Source of the DNA: JBFEYJ01 sp041563315
GTDB taxonomy: Bacteria > Pseudomonadota > Gammaproteobacteria > Thiohalomonadales > Thiohalomonadaceae
NCBI GenBank assembly: GCA_041563315.1
Contig: JBFFNE010000011.1
Location: 1 to 56,634 of the forward strand
Length of the DNA: 56,634 nucleotides
Direction of reading: 5' to 3'
The number at the start of each line of letters is the position of its first letter. Position 1 is the first letter of the stretch. The position numbers were made by a program, and so were the translations under genes. Positions 42,065 through 49,419 of the stretch are shown one piece after another. The notes beneath the pieces were generated by a model. The model was given only the letters and a program-made list of their open reading frames with translations. It had not been told where the DNA came from and did no database searches.

Positions 42065-42790
42065 TCACGATTCCAACGTCTGCAATTCACACCCCTTGTC
42101 GTCGCACACTAATACCCCCCCTTTTCGTTTATGCCAGTCGCTCAACACATAGCGTGTTGCCGGCAGGCCATTTAGTTGGAAATGGTGCACCGCGGGGCGA
42201 TGGGTGTGTCCGTGGATAAGTTGCTGTACCGTGTGTTCCTGCATGGTGCGGACGACGGTGTCGAGGTTGACGTCCATGATCGCCTCATCCTTTTCACCGG
42301 TCTCCATTTTACTGCGCTCTCGCAGTTGGCGAGCAAAGTCGATGCGTTCTTGCGCTGATTTTCCCAAGAACGAGGTGATCCATCGCGGATCACGCAACTG
42401 TTTGCGCATCGCCTGATAGGGGAGATCGTCACTGCAAAGGAGGTCACCGTGCATCAACAGGGTAGGTGTGCCATAGAGATCGAGCACCACGGGATCGCTG
42501 ATGAGGGTGGCCCCACTTATCTGCTCAAAGCCCTCTGCCAGCAGAAAGTCGCGGTTGCCGTGCATCACATAGATTGGGGTGCCGCTATCGCTGAGGCGTT
42601 TCATCGCCTCTAGTACTGGAACGTATCCGGGCAGTGGCAAGTCATCGCCCAACCAGACTTCGAACAGATCGCCGAGAATATATAATGTTTCGGCCTGTGC
42701 TGCCCGGTTGGCGAGGAACTTGAGAAACAACGTAATGGTGGCAGGTTGTTCTGCATTCAAATGCAGATCGGAGATGAACAGGGTTGCCAT
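42065..42790 (-). CDS. lpxH: UDP-2,3-diacylglucosamine hydrolase LpxH
   Basis: Hydrolyses UDP-2,3-diacylglucosamine to lipid X in lipid A synthesis at the inner membrane. The metallophosphoesterase motifs are ISDLHLN, LGDLFEVWLGDD, MHGNRDFLL, LMHGDLLCSDD and IHGHTHRP. ATG 42790 gives the family start MATLFISDLHL; a TTG two codons earlier is the alternative. It is 241 residues. ppiB lies upstream on the same strand. Confidence 0.95.
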   Translation of the reverse strand: MATLFISDLHLNAEQPATITLFLKFLANRAAQAETLYILGDLFEVWLGDDLPLPGYVPVLEAMKRLSDSGTPIYVMHGNRDFLLAEGFEQISGATLISDPVVLDLYGTPTLLMHGDLLCSDDLPYQAMRKQLRDPRWITSFLGKSAQERIDFARQLRERSKMETGEKDEAIMDVNLDTVVRTMQEHTVQQLIHGHTHRPAVHHFQLNGLPATRYVLSDWHKRKGGVLVCDDKGCELQTLES

Positions 42791-42890
42791 GGACAAATGC
42801 GGTTCCGTTGTAGGGTAGGATGAAAACCGTAGCGGCGTCTGTCAGAGTATTTTTCGCTTGCAGTGGGGCTGCGACGGGAAATCCTCAATG

Positions 42891-42925
42891 GGCCATTGCC
42901 GGCCAGTAACTGGCCGGCAATGGCC
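42891..42925. repeat. 16-base perfect inverted repeat between ppiB and lpxH
   Basis: GGCCATTGCCGGCCAG, loop TAA, then the exact reverse complement. It is 7 bases past the ppiB stop on the minus strand and would form a very stable hairpin. With no T-run after it, it may slow the polymerase or protect the ppiB message rather than end transcription outright. Confidence 0.75.
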
Positions 42926-42931
42926 TCGGCT

Positions 42932-43432
42932 TTATGCCCCTTCGACCACTTCAGCGGATTCGAGGATCACATCCTCCATCGGTACATCCTGGTGGTGCCC
43001 GGCGTTGCCGGTGGCCACATCCTTGATTTTATCGATCACGTCCATGCCATCGACCACGCGACCGAACACGGCATAGCCCCAACCATCAGGGGTGGGGGAG
43101 CGGTGATCAAGAAACTTGTTGTCCTTGACGTTGATGAAGAACTGGGCGGAGGCCGAGTGGGGCTCCATCGTGCGGGCCATGGCAATCGTGCCGCGCTCGT
43201 TGGAGAGACCGTTGTCCGCCTCGTTCTTGATCGGGGCGTTGGTGGCCTTCTCCTTCATTCCCGGCTCCATGCCTCCGCCCTGGATCATGAAGTTGCTGAT
43301 CACGCGGTGGAAGATGGTGCCGTTATAAAAGCCGGAGCGGACGTAGTTGAGAAAATTCTCAACGGTGACGGGCGCCTTCTCGGCATTCAGCTCCAGGGTG
43401 ATGGTGCCGAAGTTGGTGTGCAATTTGACCAT
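42932..43432 (-). CDS. ppiB: Cytoplasmic cyclophilin PpiB
   Basis: A peptidyl-prolyl cis-trans isomerase of 166 residues without signal peptide. The catalytic core shows TIFHRVISNFMIQGG, SASAQFFINVKDN and WGYAVFGRV. It is directly downstream of the exported paralogue, about 45% alike by eye, so the pair likely arose by duplication. Confidence 0.94.
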   Translation of the reverse strand: MVKLHTNFGTITLELNAEKAPVTVENFLNYVRSGFYNGTIFHRVISNFMIQGGGMEPGMKEKATNAPIKNEADNGLSNERGTIAMARTMEPHSASAQFFINVKDNKFLDHRSPTPDGWGYAVFGRVVDGMDVIDKIKDVATGNAGHHQDVPMEDVILESAEVVEGA

Positions 43433-43435
43433 GTT

Positions 43436-44050
43436 TTACTCCTTGCTGGAGGCCGGTGCGCCATTCTGGCGTGAGACCTTGGTAATGAGGATGTTTGTTG
43501 TTGGAACGTCCCGGAGCATGCCGCGGCTGCCGGTACTGACGGATTTGATCGCTCTAACCACCTCCATGCCGTCGACCACGCGGCCGAACACCGTATAGCC
43601 CCAGGCACGCGGGGTCTTTTCACGAAAATCGAGACTGGTGTTGTTGTTTACGTTGATAAAGAACTGCGAAGTGGCCGAGTGCGGGTCCATGGTGCGGGCC
43701 ATGGCGATGGTGCCGGTCGTGTTGCGCAGGCCATTGTCCGCCTCGTTCATGACCGGTGACCGGGTCTCCTTCTGCATCATCTCCCCGGTAAAGCCGCCGC
43801 CCTGGATCATGAAACCATCGATAACCCGGTGGAAGATGGTGCCAGTGTAGAAGCCATCATCGACGTACTGCAGGAAATTGGCCACTGTTTTCGGTGCCTG
43901 CTGCGGGAACAGTTCGATCACGATATCGCCCATGCTGGTCTGCATCAGCACTTTCGGGTTCTCGGGGGCGGCCGGGGTGCCGGCGCTCTGGCCCTGATCG
44001 CTGCAGGCGCCAAGCACCAGGGCCAACAGCAGATAGCTCAACTTTTTCAT
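43436..44050 (-). CDS. ppiA: Exported cyclophilin lipoprotein, PpiA-like
   Basis: A 204-residue cyclophilin with a lipoprotein signal (LALVLGACSD, Cys 16), so it would act in the periplasm attached to a membrane. The core repeats the PpiB motifs: TIFHRVIDGFMIQGG, SATSQFFINVNNN and WGYTVFGRV. ATG 44050 follows GAGGATCC; an in-frame start 27 codons earlier would bury the signal peptide. ppiB starts four bases after its stop, so the two are one operon. Confidence 0.9.
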   Translation of the reverse strand: MKKLSYLLLALVLGACSDQGQSAGTPAAPENPKVLMQTSMGDIVIELFPQQAPKTVANFLQYVDDGFYTGTIFHRVIDGFMIQGGGFTGEMMQKETRSPVMNEADNGLRNTTGTIAMARTMDPHSATSQFFINVNNNTSLDFREKTPRAWGYTVFGRVVDGMEVVRAIKSVSTGSRGMLRDVPTTNILITKVSRQNGAPASSKE

Positions 44051-44255
44051 TACGGGATCCTCTGTGCTTGGTTGAAAGGCGCCATGATATCGACTTGGGC
44101 GAGGTGAGGAAAGCCGCACGAAGCGTTTCACGGCATGTGAGGCCTCTAAGGTGTGCAGACCACAGGACGCCGGACCTTTGTCGCGACCAGGACTTTTGGG
44201 CTAACATGCGCGGCTGGGCCATGTGATGGCACTGATTTTGGATGAGAGCGAACGA

Positions 44256-45665
44256 ATGGCGTATCAACACGGGCTAAAAGTCCACAACAACCTCAGCAAG
44301 CAAAAAGAGCGCTTCGTGCCTATCGACCCGGAGCGGGTACGCATGTATGTCTGCGGCATGACTGTCTATGACTACTGTCACATCGGACATGCTCGGGTAC
44401 TGGTGGTGTTCGATGTGATCAATCGTTATCTGCGCTTTCTTTATGGTGAGCACGCGCTCACCTACGTGCGGAACATCACCGATATTGATGACAAGATCAT
44501 CGCCAGGGCGAATGAGAACGGCGAGGATTTCAATGCGCTGACCGGCCGCTTCATTGAGGCGATGCATGAGGATGCCGATGCCCTCGGTGTGTTGCGACCC
44601 GACAGTGAGCCTTGCGCCACGCTGCACATGGCAGAGATCATCGCCATGATCGAGAAGCTGATTGCCAGGGGCTACGCCTATGCTGCCACCAATGGCGACG
44701 TCTATTACGATGTGTCGAAATTTGAAGGCTACGGCAAACTCTCCGGTAAGAATCCGGAGGATCTGCGGGCCGGTGAGCGGGTGGCGGTGGATGAGGCCAA
44801 GGACGATCCGCTCGACTTCGTGTTGTGGAAGGCGGTCAAGCCCGGTGAGCCGAGCTGGGACTCCCCATGGGGCAAGGGCCGTCCCGGCTGGCATATCGAG
44901 TGCTCTGCCATGTCGACCCAGGCCCTCGGTGATCACTTTGATATCCACGGTGGCGGACTGGATCTGCAGTTTCCCCACCATGAGAACGAGATCGCCCAGA
45001 GCGAAGGGGCCTGTGGCTGCACCTTCGTCAACTACTGGCTGCACAACGGTTTTGTGCGTGTGGACAACGAGAAGATGTCCAAATCGCTCGGTAACTTCTT
45101 TACCATCCGCGAGGTAATGAAGCAGTACGATCCGGAGGTGATCCGTTACTTCATTCTGACCAGCCATTATCGCAGCCCACTGAACTACTCCGATCAGCAT
45201 CTGGACAATGCCAAGGCCGCCCTGACCAGTCTCTACAACGCTCTGCGTGGGGGGGGGGGCGCAGCGGCGGTTACGGTCAGCGAGAACGAGCACAGTGACC
45301 GTTTCTATGCGGCGATGGATGATGACTTCAATACCTCGGAGGCACTGGCGGTACTGTTCGAGCTGGCCCGCGAGGTTAACCGCTGTCGCAGTGACGAGCC
45401 TGCCAAGGCGATACAGCATGCGGCGCAATTGCGTCAGCTTGGCAGCCTGCTTGGGCTACTGCAGCGCGACCCAGAGGCATTCTTCAAGGGCGGAGGGGGA
45501 GACGGTGGGCTGGATGATGCCGCCATAGATGGCCTGATTGAGGCCCGGCTGCAGGCACGGGCGGACAAAAACTGGGCCGAATCCGATCGTATTCGCGATG
45601 AACTCAAGTCCCAGGGAATTGTGCTTGAAGATGGCCCGCAGGGCACCACATGGCGCCGTGAATAA
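44256..45665 (+). CDS. cysS: Cysteinyl-tRNA synthetase
   Basis: A class I synthetase. The zinc-site Cys of MYVCGMTVYD, HIGH (CHIGHARV), GWHIECSAM, the HHENE zinc ligands and KMSKSLGNFF are all present. The ATG at 44256 gives MAYQHGLKVHNNLSKQKERF; ATG 44226 and GTG 44223 lie upstream in frame and cannot be excluded. An 11-base G run (45249-45259) encodes four glycines in a linker before the DALR-like domain, an obvious slippage site. The length of 469 residues is otherwise normal. The next gene starts two bases after its stop. Confidence 0.95.
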   Translation: MAYQHGLKVHNNLSKQKERFVPIDPERVRMYVCGMTVYDYCHIGHARVLVVFDVINRYLRFLYGEHALTYVRNITDIDDKIIARANENGEDFNALTGRFIEAMHEDADALGVLRPDSEPCATLHMAEIIAMIEKLIARGYAYAATNGDVYYDVSKFEGYGKLSGKNPEDLRAGERVAVDEAKDDPLDFVLWKAVKPGEPSWDSPWGKGRPGWHIECSAMSTQALGDHFDIHGGGLDLQFPHHENEIAQSEGACGCTFVNYWLHNGFVRVDNEKMSKSLGNFFTIREVMKQYDPEVIRYFILTSHYRSPLNYSDQHLDNAKAALTSLYNALRGGGGAAAVTVSENEHSDRFYAAMDDDFNTSEALAVLFELAREVNRCRSDEPAKAIQHAAQLRQLGSLLGLLQRDPEAFFKGGGGDGGLDDAAIDGLIEARLQARADKNWAESDRIRDELKSQGIVLEDGPQGTTWRRE

Positions 45666-45667
45666 GG

Positions 45668-46351
45668 ATGAGTGAGATGATACTGGCAGGACTCTACACC
45701 TGGGGCGTTCCACTGGTCCTGTTGCTATTGGCTCTATTGCTGGTGTTGCCGCTGCTGCGGCAATGGCGTACACAGCGGCGTATGGAAAAGCGCATTTCAT
45801 CGGTGGGGGCCGCACAGCTGAAAAATGTGCTGCTTGATGATGGCATGGGGGGACAGACCTTCTTTGAACGGCTGCTGCTGACGCCGAACGGCCTTCTGCT
45901 GCTGCTCTCCAACCGACGTGACGGTATTATCTTTGGCGGCGAGCGCATGGATACCTGGGCCCAGGTCTTGGGCAATCGTACCATTCGTTTCGCCAATCCG
46001 CTTTATCAAATAGAGAATCAGCTTGCGACGTTGCGCTTTCACCTGCCGAAGGTGCCAGTGGTGGGCAACGTGATGTTTACAGGGGATTGCCGTTTCCCCA
46101 AGGGTAAACCGCAAGGGGTCTGGACAATGGATGATCTTGCTGTGGCGGGCAACGATGAACAGCATGAAATCGCACCATCATACCAGCAGGCCTGGGAGGA
46201 GATCGGGCAACGTGCTCGCGCAATCGACCCCGTCCGTGATGCTTACCTGCTGCCGGTGAAGGAGGGGGGCTCCCCTCTCAGGGCCTGGTTGGCATTGTTG
46301 CTGGCAGGTTTCGCGCTGGGCTGGCCGCTGTGGTTTTTGTTCAGTCCATGA
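45668..46351 (+). CDS. Membrane protein with a NERD-like (nuclease-related) domain
   Basis: A 227-residue protein with a helix near each end (about 8-29 and 206-225) and a central domain that starts AAQLKNVLLDDGMGGQTFFERLLLTPNGLLLLLSNRRDGIIFGGE and continues FANPLYQIENQ and DCRFPKGKPQGVW. This is the pattern of NERD domains. The usual catalytic acidic and Lys residues are not all recognisable, so nuclease activity is uncertain. It starts two bases after cysS and its stop overlaps the start of the sensor kinase (ATGA), placing it in that operon. Confidence 0.65.
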   Translation: MSEMILAGLYTWGVPLVLLLLALLLVLPLLRQWRTQRRMEKRISSVGAAQLKNVLLDDGMGGQTFFERLLLTPNGLLLLLSNRRDGIIFGGERMDTWAQVLGNRTIRFANPLYQIENQLATLRFHLPKVPVVGNVMFTGDCRFPKGKPQGVWTMDDLAVAGNDEQHEIAPSYQQAWEEIGQRARAIDPVRDAYLLPVKEGGSPLRAWLALLLAGFALGWPLWFLFSP

Positions 46352-48525
46352 GTTATTTCCGCCGCCCACGGCGGTCATGGCGGTCATGGCTGAGCGCTCT
46401 TTGCCTGCTGGGGTTTGCCTCTGGTACACAGGCGACACAGCCGATCAGTATCGGTGTTCTCAGCCACCGGGGGGATGAGACCGCCCTCAGCGATTGGTCC
46501 AACACCGCTGACTACCTCAGCCGCGCCTTGCCTGAGTACCGTTTTTATATCGATCCTCTCGATTTCGACGAGGTGGATGCGGCGGTGGGCGATGGCATGG
46601 TGGATTTTATTCTGGTCAACCCGGCTATCTACGTGAACCTTGAAGCACGCCACCGCGTTTCACGCATCGCTACTATGAAGAACCGCTGGGGCAATGAGGT
46701 ATTCAACATTTTCGCTGGAGTGATCATTGCCCGCGCCGAGCGCTATGATCTCAATACGCTGGAGGACCTGCATGAAGGCACGTTTGCTGCGGTCGATGAA
46801 ACCTCGCTAGGCGGTTTCCAGATGGCCTTGCGCGAGTTCAAGGCAAAGGGAATCAACCCCTATCGGGATTTTCTCGAGCTCCGTTTTTTAGGCACCCATG
46901 ACAAGGTGGTTCAAGCGGTGCGAGAAGGGCGGGTCGATGCCGGTACCGTACGCAGTGATATCCTCGAACGCATGGTAGGTGAAGGGCGAATTCGGCTGAA
47001 TGAGTTCCGCGTCATTGAGCAAAAACACTATGCGGATTTCCCCCTGTTGCACAGCACCCGTCTCTATCCGGAGTGGCCGTTTAGCAAGGTCCGCTACACC
47101 TCAAACGAACTGGCTCATCAGGTATCGAGCGCCTTGGCCGCCATGCCCGAGGATGCCCCGGCAGCGCTGGCCGGCAACTACGCCGGCTGGACCATTCCGC
47201 TGGATTACCAGCCGGTGCATAACCTGCTGCGTGAATTGCGTCTTCCGCCATACCAGCACGCGCAGCGTTTTACATTGCTGGATGTTTTGCTGCGTTATTG
47301 GGCCTGGTTGCTTGGTGGCCTGTTGCTGCTGCTGTTTATGGGCGGAATGAGCTCTTGGGTGTGGCGACTGAACCGCGCACTCTCTCATGCCAAGCAGCGC
47401 CTGGAGGCACAGCATGCTCTCATTCTCGATTCTGTTGCTGACGGGATCTACGGTGTAGACCTGCAGGGCAATTCTACCTTCGTCAATCGGGCGATGGAGG
47501 AGATCACCGGATGGAAAGCCGAAGAGATCATCGGCAAAAATCAGCATTGGCTCCTGCACCACACTCGTGCCGACGGTTCACCTCACCCCGGGGATGAGTG
47601 TCCGGTTTACCATACCTTTCGCGATGACCAGCCGGGGTATGTGGATGATGATATCTTCTGGTGCAAGGATGGCCGCAGCATCCCGGTGGAGTATTCCAGT
47701 AATCCGATACGCGACGAACACAGTAAAGTTACTGGTGCGGTGGTCGTGTTTCGTGATATCACCGAGCGGAAAAATGCTGCCGAAGAGGCACGTCAGCGCC
47801 AGATCGAATTAGCCCATGTGGCGCGCTTAAGCACCATGGGCGAGATGGCCTCGGGCATTGCCCATGAGCTCAACCAGCCGTTATCGGCTATCAGTAACTA
47901 CACCCGCGGCTCAATCCGTATGCTGCAGAGTGACAAAGAGGGACTGCGGGAGCAGCTTATCGAGGTCATGGAACGGGTTGCCTCCCAGGCAGAACGGGCT
48001 GGCGAGATTATCCGTCAGCTGCGGCGCTTTATTCGCAAAGAGGAGCCAGAGCGCCAGTGGGTTGATGTCAATCGCTTGATCCGCGAACTGGTTGCCTTCC
48101 TAAAACCGGAGCTGCGTAAGGCGAAGGTGACACTGCAGTTGCAGTTACACGAAGGTTTACCGCAATTGTGGGCGCACGAGATCCAGCTCGAACAGGTTTT
48201 TCTTAATCTGACACGCAATGCCATCGAGGCGATGCAGGATACACCCGTACCTGAGCGTCTTTTGGTGATCCGAACCTCACACAACGAGGATGGCGTTGAG
48301 CTGCTGGTGGAGGACACCGGTCGCGGTATCGACGAGCAGTTGCGCGACCAAATCTTCGAGCCCTTTGTCACTACCAAAGGGCATGGTATGGGGCTGGGGC
48401 TTTCCATTAGCCGCGGTATCATTGAGGGGCATGATGGCCAGTTGCTGCTGGAACCTACCAACGGTCGGGGCACGTGTCTGCGCATTGTTCTGCCGACGGA
48501 GAAAGGAGAGGGGCAAGGTGATTGA
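46348..48525 (+). CDS. TtrS-like sensor histidine kinase with periplasmic binding-protein domain
   Basis: A 725-residue inner-membrane kinase. It has a signal anchor (about 8-30), a PhnD/TtrS-type periplasmic binding domain (about 32-295; ISIGVLSHRGDETA, VDFILVNPAIYV), a transmembrane helix (about 317-338), a PAS domain (about 360-480), and a HisKA domain with phosphorylated His506 in GIAHELNQPLSAISNY. The HATPase domain shows NLTRNAIEAM, DTGRGI and GMGLGLSISRGI. TtrS senses tetrathionate in Salmonella; next to soxB a sulfur oxyanion is the likely signal here (inference). ATG 46348 overlaps the NERD-gene stop. The response regulator start overlaps its end. Confidence 0.88.
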   Translation: MSYFRRPRRSWRSWLSALCLLGFASGTQATQPISIGVLSHRGDETALSDWSNTADYLSRALPEYRFYIDPLDFDEVDAAVGDGMVDFILVNPAIYVNLEARHRVSRIATMKNRWGNEVFNIFAGVIIARAERYDLNTLEDLHEGTFAAVDETSLGGFQMALREFKAKGINPYRDFLELRFLGTHDKVVQAVREGRVDAGTVRSDILERMVGEGRIRLNEFRVIEQKHYADFPLLHSTRLYPEWPFSKVRYTSNELAHQVSSALAAMPEDAPAALAGNYAGWTIPLDYQPVHNLLRELRLPPYQHAQRFTLLDVLLRYWAWLLGGLLLLLFMGGMSSWVWRLNRALSHAKQRLEAQHALILDSVADGIYGVDLQGNSTFVNRAMEEITGWKAEEIIGKNQHWLLHHTRADGSPHPGDECPVYHTFRDDQPGYVDDDIFWCKDGRSIPVEYSSNPIRDEHSKVTGAVVVFRDITERKNAAEEARQRQIELAHVARLSTMGEMASGIAHELNQPLSAISNYTRGSIRMLQSDKEGLREQLIEVMERVASQAERAGEIIRQLRRFIRKEEPERQWVDVNRLIRELVAFLKPELRKAKVTLQLQLHEGLPQLWAHEIQLEQVFLNLTRNAIEAMQDTPVPERLLVIRTSHNEDGVELLVEDTGRGIDEQLRDQIFEPFVTTKGHGMGLGLSISRGIIEGHDGQLLLEPTNGRGTCLRIVLPTEKGEGQGD

Positions 48526-49132
48526 ACAAAGCACAGTATTTATTGTTGATGATGATGAGGCGGTACGCGATTCACTCTCATGGCTGATGCAGTCGGTGGG
48601 CTTGAATACGGAAACCTTTTCCTCGGCCGATGCCTTTTTACAGGGGTTTGAGGATCGCCCCGGGTGTCTGCTGCTCGATATTCGTATGCCCGGAATGAGT
48701 GGCCTGGAGCTGCAGGGGATACTGCGGGAGCGTGGATTTCGCCTTCCGCTGGTCGTGATCTCCGGCCATGCGGATGTGCCGATGGCAGTACGGGCGCTTA
48801 AGGCCGGGGCCTTCGACTTCGTTGAAAAGCCGTTTAATGACCAGTTGCTCCTCGATATAGTGCAACGCGCCATCGAACAGGATCGTGAACGTCGTGGAAA
48901 TCACGCTTTGATTGATGAATGGCGCAGCCGTTTCGTGACCCTAACTCCACGGGAACACGAAGTGCTGGAGCTGGTGGTTGCCGGGGCCTCCAACAAGCTG
49001 ATCAGCAGTGAGCTGGGTGTCAGCCTGAAGACCGTCGAGGCACATCGCGCGCGGGTCATGGACAAGCTGCAGGCTGATTCCCTGTCGCAGTTAGTGCGCA
49101 TGACACTGACGGTGGCTAACGCGCAGGAGTAA
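48518..49132 (+). CDS. TtrR/FixJ-type response regulator
   Basis: A 204-residue regulator: receiver domain (about 5-120) with phosphorylation Asp54 in LLLDIRMPGMSG, and LuxR-type helix-turn-helix (LTPREHEVLELVVAGASNKLISSELGVSLKTVEAHRARVM, written here only as its ends: LTPREHEVL to EAHRARVM). GTG at 48518 is the start: AAAGGAGAGGGGCAAG precedes it and the protein begins MIEQSTVFIVDDDEAV. It overlaps the kinase gene by eight bases. It probably controls soxB, the next gene. Confidence 0.9.
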   Translation: MIEQSTVFIVDDDEAVRDSLSWLMQSVGLNTETFSSADAFLQGFEDRPGCLLLDIRMPGMSGLELQGILRERGFRLPLVVISGHADVPMAVRALKAGAFDFVEKPFNDQLLLDIVQRAIEQDRERRGNHALIDEWRSRFVTLTPREHEVLELVVAGASNKLISSELGVSLKTVEAHRARVMDKLQADSLSQLVRMTLTVANAQE

Positions 49133-49192
49133 CACGGTTCAGGCGTAGGAGCAGCATTCTGCCACGACCTGATTAAGTTTAGGGTTCAAAGT

Positions 49193-49233
49193 CGAGTGCC
49201 GAGTAGGTCAGGTTGCCCCATCCTGAGCCCCGA
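49193..49233 (+). repeat. Dispersed repeat, copy 2
   Basis: Begins CGAGTGCCGAGTAGGTCAGG and ends GAGCCCCGA. Reverse-complement partner of 29729-29770. A GTAGGAGC REP head (about 49145-49152) precedes it in the same spacer. Confidence 0.65.
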
Positions 49234-49301
49234 TTCCTGGCTACCAGGCACTTTTCTTTTGGCCTTTCCGGTAAGAGCATTGCCAGGTGGTCCTTAAGCC
49301 T

Positions 49302-49370
49302 TTAGGGAAAACCCTAATAACGGTCGGTGTTTCTCCCAATAGTTCGTGGTTGCAACTCACCTCATAATCT
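49302..49370 (+). promoter_or_regulatory. Candidate activator palindrome and -10 element upstream of soxB
   Basis: TTAGGG-AAAA-CCCTAA (49302-49317) is a perfect palindrome; its core GGGAAAACCCTAATA recurs inverted at 51686-51700. A CATAATCT at 49363-49370 follows 61 bases from the palindrome start and could be a -10 element; the same octamer follows the second palindrome. A palindrome centred near -67 would suit the LuxR-type regulator encoded just upstream. Confidence 0.5.
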
Positions 49371-49419
49371 AGTCATGTCCCGCCTTAATGGCGTTGCGTT
49401 GAATAAGAGAGGAGTGAGG

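Noticed and set aside
44274..45428. A 384-codon minus-strand frame
   Set aside because: Antisense shadow of cysS, whose synthetase motifs are unmistakable.
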